The notes under the pieces were generated by a model. It was not told the origin of the DNA, made no database searches, and saw only the letters and a list, made by a program, of their open reading frames with translations. Position numbers and translations under genes: made by a program. From contig UESW01001868.1 of the NCBI GenBank assembly GCA_900491605.1, positions 62,001 through 126,000 of the forward strand: a DNA stretch of 64,000 nucleotides, in the 5' to 3' direction. Source of the stretch: Calamus simplicifolius. Its lineage: Eukaryota > Streptophyta > Magnoliopsida > Arecales > Arecaceae. This document shows positions 23,591 to 35,961 of the stretch, one piece after another (within the stretch, counting starts at the first letter, position 1; each line of letters begins with the position of its first letter).

Positions 23591-24622
23591 ACAAATCACT
23601 TTTATCTCCCATGCAAAAAAAAAAAAATGGATAAAAAAAATGGATATGAGAGTAATTAATAAGAGGAGAAGAGATGAAAACTTACGGTTTCAAATCAAGT
23701 AGGAAAGTAATTAAATAATATTTTTATTTATCTTATTGTTATTTTAAATTAAATAATATCTATATAGTTTCAAATTGAGGAGATAAACGGTACGGTTCAC
23801 GAAGTGTTCGAAACTTGGAACGTGATCCCTTCATGGCGCACGTAGAGACAGATCAATTAATTAAAAGTGATAAAAGAGTGATTTGAAATTTAAAGATTTG
23901 AAACTGTATAGATATTATTAATTCAAAATAACAATGCATATTATTCTAATTTTTATTTTGGTTTATGTTTCTATTTTAAAAATTCTTTATTTTTAAAAAT
24001 TATTTCATTTATTTTTAATCTATAGTTTCAAATCTTTGAATTAATTTGAAATTTAAAAATAATTAACACATATTTTATTTATCTAATTTTTATTTTTAAT
24101 TTAGAAAAATAATTCTAAATTTTAAATTTAATAATATGGAATTAATAATATATTTTTATTTATTGTAATTTTGAATTAAATAATATCTATACAGTTTCAA
24201 ATCTTTGAATTTCAAATCACTCTTTTATCACTTTTAATTAATTGACCTATCTTTACGGAAGTCATGAAGGGACGTTCCAAGTTTTCGAACGCTTCGTAAA
24301 CCGTACCGTTTATCTCCTCGATTTGAAACTATATAGATATTATTAATTCAAAATAACAATAAGATAAATAAAAATATATTATTTAATTACTCTCCTACTT
24401 GATTTGAAACTGTAAGTTATCATCTCTTCTCTATACCGTTTCTCTCCTCGATTTGAAACTATATAGATATTATTTAATTCAAAATAACAATAAGATAAAT
24501 AAAAATATATATTTAATTACTCTCCTACTTGATTTGAAATGGTAAGTTTTTATCTCTTCTCCTCTTATTAATTACTCTTATATCCATTTTTTTTTTCCGC
24601 GTCGGAGATATAAGTGATTTGA

Positions 24623-24730
24623 GAAATCGCCACTTCAAGTGGCGATTTCTCTCGACGATTTCAGTCTTATGAAATCGCCACTTGAAGTGGTGATTTCTAA
24701 ACAGAAATTACCACTTCAAGTGGCGATTTC
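24623..24730. repeat. Cluster of three hairpins, right arm of the foldback element
   Basis: Units start at 24623, 24671 and 24704 with the arm GAAATCGCCACTT; the first is a perfect palindrome. They mirror the left cluster. Confidence 0.88.
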
Positions 24731-24916
24731 TTATTGTCCTTTTTCTACTCTCTTTGACTGATGTGACACAGCAAAAGTGAGGAGATGGAAGTAAAAAACA
24801 TCATTTGAAGTGACATTTTTTACTTTAACCCCTTTTTACAATAAGATTGATTTCGATGCCTTCTTCCTAAATCGGTGCCAAAAGGCACCGGTTTAAAAAA
24901 CGACTCATCAAAAGAG

Positions 24917-25305
24917 CCAATCCTAACTCTGGCACATATCATTTTGATGTGATATGGAATAGTTCCTCTATCATGCACCTTAGAGTAGGTACAAATCCCT
25001 GAATCTCCAACGGATGATCGACTGAAATTTTTTATTTTTATTTTTATTCGATGGTAGGGTCCACTATGAGTCGATTTTATCTTCTCACCAATAGGAAGCA
25101 GCAATGTGCACCGCACTCGGTGGTGCATGGTAAAGAATTCTGACTCTTTCTTAGGGATGAATTGGTCACCCATGCACCGCACCAACAAGCAGACATTTTC
25201 TCTTGACTGGTATTTTAATATACACAACATCATGATGATTGTTACCTATATATAACGCTAATGTTATACTAATGCAGGGGAGCTCCCATCCAGACAAACA
25301 GCACA

Positions 25306-25344
<39 letters not shown>

Positions 25345-26199
25345 ATAAATAATAATAAGAGATGGGTGAGTCAAATCATGTGAACAAAACCAGAGAACGA
25401 GATTATAAACAAATAATAAAATAGTTGTTTTATATTTGGCAACTTGCCTGCTCCCGAGGCATGCGCATGTGGGAGGATGGTCATGCCAGCTAGAGGTCTC
25501 CCCTCCTTTGATTACAGAGAGTGGATATGCTCCTCCATGGACCAAGTCCCACAAAAAACACCATCAAAATGGCAGAGAAACTGACTCTTCTCATGCTGAG
25601 AAGAACTTGCACACAAGAGTCCAGAACTGGAAGATGAGTGCGCAGGGAAGACGGTGATGGAGGAGGTCAAAGATTTAGCAAAAATAAAGAGATGAGGTGG
25701 TGGTGGTGATTTGAGAGGGAAAAATTCGGACTTTATAAGCTGGTTGTGGTAAGTATGGCAATTCAATTGTATTAATTTTTTGGCATTAAATTTTTTGGAA
25801 TTATTGCTCAAGAGTGATGGAAGAGGAGAGAAACAAAGCTACTTCAATAATCTTGAGCTTCATTATTCTTCCCGTTCGTAGTTTTCTTTTTCTTGTTTCA
25901 AGCCCTTTCTTGCTTTAATTAAGCTGCTTTCCTTCTTTTCTCAGAGAAGTTGACAGTAAATTCCAAAATCCGAAGCTATGTATGACCAATTTTCTCTACT
26001 TTGCTAAATGATAGAGCTTCCTTTACGAAGGAAAATGTTGCAAAAGAAAGGAACCGATGCGTACTTTCATCATACATCCATGTGACCAAAGGAAAAAACA
26101 AGGAATAGGAATTCTCCTTTACCTTCAAATTAAGCTGATGTCCTAACCTTCCTGTTCCCATAGTCACACACAACTTCCCTGAGATCAGGCAGCTCAAAC
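24917..26199. other. Upstream flank of the receptor gene
   Basis: No gene recognised. Contains a TA microsatellite (25310-25337) directly after the resumed duplicate-block homology at about 25270-25305. Short frames here have no recognisable domain. A promoter for the receptor must lie here, but no clear TATA box was identified. Confidence 0.5.
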
Positions 26200-26636
26200 A
26201 TGGCAGAAGCTCTCTTAATGTCTGCGACCGAAAAGATAGTGGCAGGTATTGCTGTACAAGCGCTTATACCTGCTTGTTCCCAACTGGTCAAAGCTGCTTC
26301 GCCATGGAAAGAAGTACATAGCAAACTGGAATCAATCAAGTGTCAGTTTGATCTCATGAAAGCCTACATAAAAGACGTGGATAGAAGGAAAGATTCTGAC
26401 CAACGATTGCAAGAGTGGGTGAAGATTCTAAGGGACCTCGTCTACCAGCTCGAAGACATCATCGATGAATATGCTTATTTAGTGGGAGAGCAACATCGGC
26501 GTGGATTCTTCGGTTCCCTCCATGGAGCTTTTAGACAGTACAAGCATATCAAGGCCTGGCGTGGTATCCAAAACAAGTTACACGAAGTTCAGAAAATACT
26601 TGACACCCTTTCAAGGTTGAAACAAAATTTTGGTAT
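26200..26636 (+). CDS. Receptor N-terminal part: Rx-type coiled-coil domain
   Basis: ATG at 26200 (MAEALL start, typical of this family), then 145 open codons of helical coiled-coil sequence ending in KQNFG at the target site GGTAT (26632-26636). In the sequence as it stands, the frame runs on into the LTR and stops at 26667 after eleven foreign codons. That would make a short CC-only protein of about 155 residues. Such CC-only fragments can act on their own in some receptors; here that is only a possibility. Confidence 0.85.
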
Positions 26637-28814
26637 TGTCACGCCCCAGTCCCTATATTGGATCTAGGGGTGGCAACCCGCCGCATGCCTGGCATGCAAG
26701 GCGTTCCAAAATATAACATTTAATACCAGAAGTGGTAATAACTATATATCGTCCAATTTAAATGGTTCTTAATACAAATCATAATCATAGGTTTTAGGCT
26801 ACATGCCCATCATACATAAGTCACTGGGGTTACAACAAAATGTTGGATCTTAGTTTCCTCTGAATGAAGCTCCAACTACCCCAGATCCCATTCTTCAGTT
26901 CTGTGGCTCTGAAAAATATTGTAAGATTTATATGAGCTTACACTCAATAAGTAAGCCTACTATTAAATAATCATTTCGTCAAAATATTATCAAACCATAT
27001 TTCCATGTATAAAACTTCCAATTTCAAATACATTCATCATGTTATCAAAACATGTATATCATCAGCTCAAATAATTTTGGAAGCTTAATTATACAATAAA
27101 TACTGAAATATGCAATGTAAGCAAATCCACTGTATTCATATAATTATTATTTCCTTATGTGTCCCATGGCCCTACAACACCCATCTGGTGTATCACTCTT
27201 TAATGTCCCCTAAGAGGAAGGGTCCTGGTACCAGCGTTATGCCATATATCATAACCAATCACAACACATCCTCTAGATGTGTGTGCGTTATGCAATATAT
27301 CAATCACATCACATCCTCTAGATGTGTGTCCTCCACATATCTTCCCCTGTGGAGGTGGGTCCCGTATCTCTCAGCATTTCTCATCATATGAGAACCGCGG
27401 CGACACATATCATCATCATATTTGTATGTAGTACATCATGCATCATCATGAGCATAAGCTCCTCATATCATATATACAGTGATTTGTACATTCATAGCAT
27501 AAAATTCATCAATAATACCAGTATATTTTTGCAAAACCAGAATAATCACATCATTCAATTTTTGCACATTTATAATCCATTACTTTGCAAAATATCAGTA
27601 ATCACATATATTATAGCAGATTTCCAATTGAATAACAAAATTCCATTTTGTCACATTTTTTTTTTCCAAATAATGTACTATATCCATAATTTTCATATTT
27701 AAAGAAATTATGAAATTATAATAAATGGCTTACTTACCTCCTGGCGCTAATCCAAAGATGTAATTCGGCTATTTAAGCACCTGGGTACCTACAGCATCAA
27801 TTTCCTAATTTTTAGTCCCCAAAAGTAGCATATCAAAATAGCTTTCAGCTCTACCAATTTTAATCCCGGGGCCAACTTGGGGCTTGAATATCTCCCAATA
27901 CATAAGCCTAAATGGGAGAATAAATATACCCCCAGAAACTAGAATCAACACTGATCCGGAGAATACTTTTATTTTTCCATTTTTGGCCCAATACAAGGTT
28001 CAACTCGTGGCCCAAAATTGCTCGCAAAACGGCCCAATAGGGCCCAAAATGGGGGAACGGCCCGAACCGGCCCGCTCCCCCTATTTCCCCGCTTCCCCTG
28101 TTTCGATCGAAACAGGGGAAGGATTGTGCCGGTGGCCAGGGCCGCCGCCGGCCGCTTCCCGGAGGGGCCCGGCCACCGTCGACCGGCCCGGAGCCGGCCG
28201 CCGCCGTGGCCGAGCTCCTCCCCCTCTCTCTCTTCCTCTATTCTCTCTCTCTCTTTCGTTGCCCGCCGCGGCTTCTACCCCTGCCGGTGGCACGGCTGGC
28301 CACCACGGCTGGTCGGACCTCCACCGGACGCTGCTCCGACGCCGGTGGAGGCCGCCGACAGCAGCCCGGGCCCGGCGAGCCGGCGGGCACTCCGCCGGGC
28401 CCGAACCAAGCCGCGGAGCGGCTTGGCTCCAAAAGAAGGGAGGGCCGCCCGGCGGCCCTCCAATGCCTTCTCCGGCCGCCTCGAGCGGCCGGACACCACC
28501 CCTCCCCGCTCCTCCGGCCGCCTCGAGCGGCCGGGCATGGTAACGGGAGGAAATCCTCCCGTTCACCCGCTCTCTGTCTCACTGTCAGAAAAAATCGTGG
28601 AAGAAGGAATGGAGGGGGAAATACCTTAAGGACGATGGTGACAGATGGAGGAAGAGGCTCCCCTCTTCCTCCCCATTTATAGAGGCAAGGGGAGGACCAA
28701 TCCTCCCCTGCTGCTCGTGTGAAGAGGGGTGCCAACGCGCCCCTCTTCCTTGACCGATGGGCGCCGCCCACGCAATGCACGCGGGTGGCGCCGCAAAAGA
28801 AACAGGGTTTCACA
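26637..28814 (-). repeat. Solo gypsy LTR inside the receptor gene, TSD GGTAT
   Basis: Plus-strand limits TGTCACGCCCCAG at 26637 and GGGTTTCACA at 28814, flanked by GGTAT on both sides (26632-26636 and 28815-28819). It shares the ACCCGCCGCATGCC motif, the TCCTCTAGATGTGTG repeats and the CCCCTGTTTC hairpin with the LTRs at 53782 and 60792, so it belongs to the same chromovirus-type group in minus orientation. No internal gypsy sequence is left, as expected after LTR-LTR recombination. Confidence 0.9.
28092..28121. repeat. 30-bp perfect palindrome in the solo LTR
   Basis: Arm CTTCCCCTGTTTCGA followed by its exact complement. Shorter versions (10-bp arms CCCCTGTTTC) sit at the matching place in the other gypsy LTRs: 34491-34514, 41151-41174, 55230-55253 and 62248-62270. 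Confidence 0.88.
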
Positions 28815-31183
28815 GGTATCGATGAGAAGACGAGTCACCCAGATGATTCCGCTGAAAGACATCGACACCGTGAGGACTCTCCCTGCTTCCCTAATGGAGA
28901 TGAGATTGTGGGCTTTGACGAAAACAAGAAACGGATAGTGGGGTGGCTGATTGATGAGGAACCATCACGCACCATAGTTTCAGTATGGGGGATGGGTGGA
29001 CTGGGAAAGACCACTCTTGTTGATGCAGTCTACAAGAGCCAGGCAGTAAAGGGACATTTTATTTGCAGAGCACGGGTGACTGTCTCCCAAGAATATACGG
29101 CCGAAGATCTAACAAGAAGAATCATAGAAGACTTTTCAAGGGAAATGATGTCATTCATCCACCCAACATTGACACACTGCCTGGGGACAGACTGGCGGAG
29201 AAACTTCGCGGTTATTTGCAACAGAAGAGGTATCTTATTGTCCTAGATGATGTGTGGTACGCAAATCGTTGGCATGAAGAAATAAGTCCAATGCTGGTAG
29301 ATAGTAAATGTGGAAGTAGAATTGTTCTAACAACTCGGCATAAACATGTAGCACACATAGCAGTTGCAGGCCGTGTTCTCGAACTACAGCCTTTGCAAGA
29401 GGACGAGTCATGGGTTCTCTTCTGTAACAAAGCATTCCAGAAATATCCGGACAAAAGTTGCCCTCCAGATCTTGAGTACTGGGCGAGAAAGATCTTGGAG
29501 AGGTGCAACGGCTTACCTCTTGCTATTGTGGCTGCAGGCAGCGCACTGTCATATCGAGAAAGGGAAGAATTGGAATGGAGGGAATTCTATGAGGGCTTCA
29601 ATTGGGAAGACTCTGACATGCCGATGTCTGAAAAGGTGAAAAATATATTGCATCTCAGTTTCAAAGATCTCCCTTATCATCTACGAAGCTGCTTCCTATA
29701 TTGTAGCATGTTTCCAGAGGATCATCTCATAAGGAGGAAGAAGCTAATCCGGTTATGGGTTGCAGAAGGTTTTGTTCAGAAAAGAAAAGGAATATCTGAA
29801 GAACAGGAGGCAGAGAAAAACCTCAATGAGCTTATTCATCGATGTATGCTTCAAGTTGTGGAAAGGAATGACTTTGGTAGAGCGAAGTTATGTCGAATGC
29901 ATGATATTGTGAGAGAGTTAACTTTGACAATATCTAAACAAGAATACTTTGGCATGGTTTATAATGATGATGAAGCCGAATTGATTGGCAAAGCTCGTCG
30001 CATATCAATTCAAAAGGGGATCAATGATTCACAATCACAGAGGGGTATGTCCAGTGTTCGCTCTCTCTTCAGGTTTGACATGACTAGTTTCTCTTCAAAG
30101 TCATTAACTACAATGTTAAGTAGCTCTAGGCTTTTGAGGGTTTTGGATCTAGAAGGTGCTCCCATTGATGTTGTTCCAGACGTCGTGACCATTTTATTCA
30201 ACCTGCATTACCTGGGTTTGAGGAAAACCTTGGTGAAGAACCTTCCCACATCCTTGGGAAGATTGCGAAAGCTACAAACCTTAGATCTTTATTACAGTGA
30301 TATTGAGGAGCTGCCCCATGAGATTACTCAACTCAAGAATCTGCGGCATTTGTTTGCGCAAAGGACTCGTGATCAACCATTTCCTGAGCTGAGTAGTTAT
30401 CCTTGTATTAAAGCACCAAAAGGGATATGGAATTTGACGAACTTGCAAACTCTGCAATCAGTTGAAGCAAATGAGGACGTGGTCCGACACATGGGCAATC
30501 TCACACAATTGACAACCTTGAGAATAACCAGAGTAAGAGGCAAGCATTCAGTGGAGCTTTGTTCCTCCATATCAAAGATGAGCCGCCTGGTCACCCTGGA
30601 CATTTTAGCCAGCGACGAAGGAGAGTTACTGCAGTTGGAAGCTCTAAAGCCTCCATCATTCCTCTACCAGAAGCTTACTTTAGGAGGACGACTGGAGCAT
30701 GGGGTGCTTCCTCACTGGTTAGGTTCTCTGATAGGCCTTCGAGAGTTGGGATTGCTTTCGTCTAGCTTGAGAGAAGACCCACTGCCTTGGCTGCGTGAGC
30801 TGCCTAATTTGGCCGTGCTAATCATGTACAAGGCGTATGAGGGGCAGGAGCTGTGCTTCCATGCACGAGGCTTCCCTAAGCTCATGTCCCTGACATTGGG
30901 TGGTTTGAACCAGCTCAATTCGATAAGCATGGAGGAAGGGGCATTGCCAAGCCTGTCTGAGTTGAGCCTCCTGCGCTGCGAAGGAATGAAGTTGCTACCT
31001 CAGGGCATTGAACATCTAGCAAACCTCCAAGCCTTGTTCTTGGAGGAGATGCCAGAGGAGTTCATAGAGAGACTGCGTGAAGGAAACAGGAACGTGGAGG
31101 AGCGACAGAAGGTTCAACACATCCCTAAAATCATGCAAGTATGGCAGAATGGAGACGGGTGGACAACAGAGATCCTATCCTGA
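28815..31183 (+). CDS. Receptor NB-ARC and LRR part, frameshifted near 29160
   Basis: Begins at the second copy of GGTAT in the same frame as the N-terminal part (next codons GIDEKTSHP). The P-loop segment stays in this frame up to about 29160, then kinase-2, RNBS-D (CFLYCSMFPED), MHD and the LRRs continue one frame over to the stop at 31181. No in-frame ATG lies between the LTR and the P-loop region, so the LTR does not simply supply a new start. The LRR end is complete and closes with a charged tail. Confidence 0.85.
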
Positions 31184-32119
31184 AGCATTCTTCCTGAAAG
31201 GTTGATATTTTATTCAGCTTTTATTTTCCTCAGTTTAAGTCATGCTTTTCACTCGAGCATTTTATTTTTCTTTTTCCTTTTTGTTCTACTTTTCATGTTG
31301 CAATTTCATCATAATTGGTATCTTTTCTCAACATCAATTGTCGAGGCCCTGTTGCTACAGTAATTCATTCTGAAGCCCTGTTTTGAGTACAAAGAGAATC
31401 ATGCACGATCATCTAAAGATTCTAATTCTCTTTCTTTTTAATAAAAGTAATCTAAAATTTCTATTTCATTCTCAAAACATGAGTCGTTGGTCGGTCATGG
31501 ATCTTAATTTTGATGAAAACAACTATTTAGAAAAGCAGAGGGATGTATACGAGGAAATACTCTCACTAGCTGGAGCGTATCGCAACGTGCGCGTAAGCTC
31601 TTCTTTTTCTTTTTTTTCATTTGTTGGTGATTGGAAACGGAGAAGTTGGAACACCCCCGTCTTTTTATTTATTAAGATAATAATAATAATCATAAATTTA
31701 CATAGTCACCGAAGACAAGAGGTTAGGAATGTAAAAAAAGGAATAATGGAAGAAATAGATGGCAGAATGCTTATAGCTTGCCTACTCTCAGCGTATCTTT
31801 CAAAAGGTACATTCTGTCTGTGCCTTCAAAGCCTTATCCAAGATAAGATATAGGGGTTATAATAGAGAGTGATGACTCTATCATGCAGTTTCAGTGAAGC
31901 AAACATGTGCTCGCACCTAGAATATATTTAGGTCCTTGAGAAGAATAGTAGTACTAGAGGACCTTTTCTAAAGGAAGATCCTAAAGTTTCTTTTAGCCCT
32001 AGTTGATAGCATACTGCAGTCAACAGTTGTCCCAGCTCTTCTAATATTAGCTTGGTTGTTTTTAATCCACCAATTTTTCCATAGGTTTTAGATTTTTGCT
32101 GATTATCTTTTCAGTTTCA
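31184..32119. other. 3' flank of the receptor gene
   Basis: AT-rich. A short exon-like stretch (about 31480-31590, ending CGCGTAAGC like a splice donor) has no recognisable domain and no partner exon. No other gene supported. Confidence 0.45.
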
Positions 32120-32613
32120 GACAGTGTATAATATGTTATTGACTTTTATGTGGAAGAATATTTGAAAATAAATGATTAGCAAATTTTATGAAAGCTTCAA
32201 AGAAAGAATAATCATTACTCATCAATCATCCTTTTCTATCCAAAATCTCCTTGGTATACAAATAGGTCCCTAAAGCTAACTACAAAAAGATGTTATGATA
32301 TGGCCAAATCAATTCTCTAAAATTTAGAAATTTATAAGTTGAGTATCCACATAAGCTTGGTAAGCAAGTTGAATGCATATGGGGTCTTCTAAAGAGTGGG
32401 AGTTATCTAATCAAAACTCAGCCATCACATACGTCCATTTACATTCATCGATATGTATACATATGCATGCATTTGTTCATATGTGCAATGTGTGCGTTTG
32501 TTCATGCATGTAATGCATGGATAAATAATATATATGAGCATATATATATATATATGAGCATATATATATATATATATATACACGTATATTTATAGGTGTC
32601 TATTATGTGCATT
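32120..32613. repeat. Duplicated non-coding block, copy B, first part
   Basis: Aligns with about 4601-5090, including the ACTCATCAATCATCC and CGATATGTAT anchors and a run of TA/TG repeats (32525-32580). The homology breaks at 32614, where an LTR-like sequence starts, and resumes at 44102. Confidence 0.78.
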
Positions 32614-33669
32614 TGATCAGCCCAGGCTGAGCCAAGTTAAACAAAAAAAAAAAAAAAGAGTTCGAAGCCTGGGAGGAAAACAGAAACATCTTCCTCCCAG
32701 GATAGCCGGAGAGGGAGGGCATATCTTTAAGCCCTACTCTCTTAAATGGGTAACGATGGCCTCTCAATGGTCATCGTTGGCCAGCCGGAAACCTGGGAGG
32801 AAGCCAACGGGAGCGTGGAGGAGTAAGAAGACTTCCTTCATCCTTGGACCGAGCGGTGTTTTTCTTGGATTTGATTCAAGGATTCCTAGGTAAACATCTT
32901 ACTTTAAATTCCTGTTATCCATCCTTTGTTCCATGATCTGATTACCACATTGTTTTGATAAGAGTAATGTTGGGATTGGAGTTTTTTCCAGAATAGTTGA
33001 AAGCTCTGTTTCAGGATAAGGAACAGAGCACCAAAACCTGTCTTGCCTTTCGTTTCTCTCCGTGCATGGTTGTTGAGGTTCGTCGTTCCTCCTTCTCCGT
33101 TAGGTCTTAGATCTAGGGTTCTTTAGCTAGTATTCCGAGGATTTTAGGGTCCTTTAGCCATTATTTTTGGTTGATAATCTGATTTAGTTCTTTGATCAGC
33201 AATTTGATTTTGGTTTTCTGGAATTGGGAATGATTGGCTCTTGTTGGAGGATCTGCGGCCTTTATTTAATTTACTAATCTAGGAAAACCTGAAAGGAATT
33301 TAGAGTGTTGGTTGCTAGTTTGATCTAGGTTTCCGAATTTGGATTTAATTTGTTCTGATTAGGGGGTGGAACTGCTGTTGTTGTTTGGTCGATGTCCTGT
33401 AATTTGGAGCGTATGTTCTTAGTTTCATCTTTTTCTGATGTTCTCTGATTTCAGGCTTCAGGAGCAGCGTTTTTCAGGGATCTTCTGTTAGTGATTGAGG
33501 GATTTTATACTTTGTTGATCTGCTTTTGTTTGGGGATCAGCAGCCTTTAACTTATCAATCTTGGGTTTGCTTTAGGAATTTATGTTCTACTGGTTACTAG
33601 TTTTCAGGATCTTATTGATTTAGAATATCATGTTTTTGGTTGAAGCAGTGCTGTTGGGCATAGCACAAT

Positions 33670-35782
33670 TGTAATCCCCGGATTTCGTTAACTGCTCATG
33701 AGAATTGATCGTGAGATCGGAACGATTTACTCCAGGGACTCCTACAGTTGTGCGAGATGTTTTAATTTCAAACCCCCGAGATATGATTATCTGATCGCGA
33801 AATTTAATCGCGATATTCGTGGAATGGATAACGTCATGGACTCCTGCAGTTGTGCAAAGTGTTTGAATTTTAACGCGAACCCTCCTTCCTTCTTCCCATC
33901 ATTATCGTGCGTACATCTGCTCTGGTAAGTCCCTCTCTCATGCCAGGGAGAGAGAGAGTCAGAGGAAGAGAGAAAGAGAGAAGGAGCCGAACGCGGGGAG
34001 TCACGACACTCTTCTCTTGTGCCGACTTTGATTCGGGCCCGGCGGCGTGCCCGCTGCCTCGCCGGGCCTGAGCCTTGACCGGCAGCCCCACCGACACCAG
34101 AGACGGCATCCGGTGAGGTGCCGGAGATGAGAGAGAGAAGGGATTAGAGACGAGAGAGAGAGAGAGAGCCTATGGTAGCCGGTTTAATCCTCGGTTCGGG
34201 CCCGGCGGCGTGCCCGTCGCCTCACCGGGCCTGAGCTCCGATCGAAGACCCCCACCGGTGCCGGGCAGGCATCCGGTGGAGGTCCGGCCGGCCATGGTGG
34301 CTGGCCGTGCCGCCGGCACAGTAACGTGCCACGGCGGATCGTGAGAAGAAAAGGGGGAATGAAGTGAGAAATTAGAGAGAGAGAATGAGAAGGGAGGCCG
34401 GCCGCCGCAGTGGCCGGCTCTGGTCCGGCCACCGGTGGTCGAGCCGCTACCAATTTGCCGGCGGCAGCCCTGGCCGCCGGCGGCAGGTAACCCCTGTTTC
34501 GGTTGAAACAGGGGACCAACAGGGAGATCAAGAAAGCTTGGGCCGGCTGGGCTGCTTTGATTTGGGCCTATTGGGCTGGTTCTGAGGGCCAGTTTGAGCG
34601 CTGTTTGGGCCCTGTAATGGCCAAGAATGGCAAAATAATTATATGGCCGAATCAGGATTGATTCTAGTTTTTGAGGATAATTTTGCTTCCCCATTTGGGT
34701 GTATACATTGAGAGATATTCGAGCCCAAAGTTGGGCCCGTGAAGTCGTATGGGTAGAGTTTTAAGAATCATTTTATTATTCAGATTTTAGAAATTTAATA
34801 ATGTAAATGATACTGTAGGTACCCAGGTGTCAAATAGCTGGGTTATCAATTGGAATTTGCATACTGAGGTAAGTAAGCCAAGTATTATAATTTCATAAAT
34901 TATTTAATTTATAAATTATGAATTTATAATTAGATGCATATTTATGAAATGTGAAAAATGAAGTTCATTTATTCTGAATTAATATAGTACCACGAATTTA
35001 TAAATAAGTAATTGTTATGATATGACTTATAGTGTATAAAAATGTAATTATGTTAATTTTGCAAATTATGTTGGTACTATCGAGATGATAATATGCAATC
35101 ATGATGATGACAGTGAAATTTAGTGTATGTGTCGCCGCGGTTCTCATATGACTTAAAATGCCAAGTGATACGTGACCCATCTCCACAAGGAAAGATATGT
35201 GGAGGATACACATCCGTAGGATGTGTTTAGATGACAGATTATGATATGGCATAACATTGGTACCAGGATCCTTCCTCTTAGGGGACATTTAAGAGTGATA
35301 CACAAGATGATGTTGTAGGGCCGTGGGACACATAAAGAAAAACAATGATAGTATAAACAGTTTTTGGTTTACATTGCATATTCTAGTATTTATTATTTAA
35401 TTAAGCTTCCAAATTATTTTGATCTGATGACATGAATATGCTGATAGCATGATAAATGTAATTTGAAATTATATTAGGCTTACTTATTGAGTGTGAGCTC
35501 ATAGAATTCTCACAATGTTTTTTCAGAGCCTCAGGAATGAAGAAGGAAATTTGGGATAGACGGAGCTTCTATTAAATAAACTTAGTTCCATTATATTGAT
35601 ATAGTTCAGTATTGCTTGTGTGTAGGGCAGGTAGCCCAAGACTGATAATTATGGTTTGTAATAAATCATGGATTTGAATTTTTGCTTTATATTGATTTAT
35701 GTGATGAAGTTCGAGACGCCTTGCATGCCTGGCATGCGGCGGGTTGTCACCCTAGCTCAGGTTTTGGGACTGGGGCATGACA
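33670..35782 (+). repeat. 5' LTR (2113 bp) of the plus-strand gypsy element
   Basis: TGTAATCCCC to GGCATGACA. It contains a GA-rich tract, the CCCCTGTTTC hairpin (34491-34514) and the GAGTGTGAGCTCATAG segment near 35498. Relative to the 3' LTR it has about 400 bp more (roughly 33885-34290) and lacks about 75 bp seen at 40870-40947. Confidence 0.9.
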
Positions 35783-35789
35783 GCTTTAG

Positions 35790-35805
35790 TGGTACCAGGT
35801 TATGA
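35790..35805 (+). promoter_or_regulatory. Primer binding site (iMet type, decayed)
   Basis: TGGTACCAGGTTATGA, eight bases after the LTR. The sister element has the intact TGGTATCAGAGCCTAGG, so this one has a substitution and a small deletion. Confidence 0.7.
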
Positions 35806-35961
35806 CATTAGGGACACATACATGATGACACTTTAGGCAAAATACTAAGATGACATTGAGACAATTATAAATTTAAAGGAATTTCAGATATTATACTTTG
35901 AAAACCTGACATTTAGAGTTTACCATGACATTAATTACAACTAATTTATCAGGAGATAGGA

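Larger units (their letters stand above)
23277..24906. mobile_element. Foldback DNA element (1630 bp), MULE-like 10-bp target duplication
   Basis: The ends are exact inverted copies starting GAGTCGTTTTTTAAACCGG. ATCAAAAGAG directly flanks both sides (23267-23276 and 24907-24916), a 10-bp duplication as made by Mutator-like transposases. The arms run for hundreds of bases with decay: for instance, GTGATAAAAGAGTGATTTG near 23867 is answered by its complement near 24222. No transposase frame is present, so it is non-autonomous. Hairpin clusters lie in each arm. Confidence 0.87.
26200..31183 (+). pseudogene. CC-NB-LRR immune receptor (RPM1-like), split by a solo LTR and frameshifted
   Basis: Intracellular receptor that detects pathogen effectors and triggers defence. 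Order: Rx-type coiled coil (residues 1-145, EDIIDEY at 85-91); P-loop GMGGLGKTT at 28988; kinase-2 LIVLDDVW at 29233; RNBS-B GSRIVLTTR near 29312; GLPLA at 29510; MHD at 29897; leucine-rich repeats about 30080-31080; stop at 31181. Removing the LTR leaves a single-exon frame of about 930 codons, the normal size for this family. Two lesions: the LTR insertion after codon 145, and a one-base loss (or equivalent) at 29150-29166, where the frame ending at 29246 hands over to the frame ending at 31183. All nucleotide-binding motifs are otherwise intact, so the damage looks recent. Function today is unlikely unless the LTR is spliced out and the shift is a sequencing error. Confidence 0.92.

Noticed and set aside
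23461..23596. CRISPR-like array
   Set aside because: The repeated units are palindromes without variable spacers, mirrored in an inverted arm of a foldback element in plant DNA.
28018..28813. Frames of 150-220 codons in GC-rich DNA
   Set aside because: They overlap on several frames inside the solo LTR and have no family resemblance.
28719..28814. LTR-derived N-terminus fused to the receptor NB domain
   Set aside because: The frame is open through the LTR end, but it begins with GTG, not ATG, and no in-frame ATG precedes the P-loop region; the LTR itself points the other way.
31383..31853. Possible further receptor exon downstream
   Set aside because: One exon-like stretch with a donor-like end, but no recognisable domain; the receptor already has a complete C-terminus at 31183.
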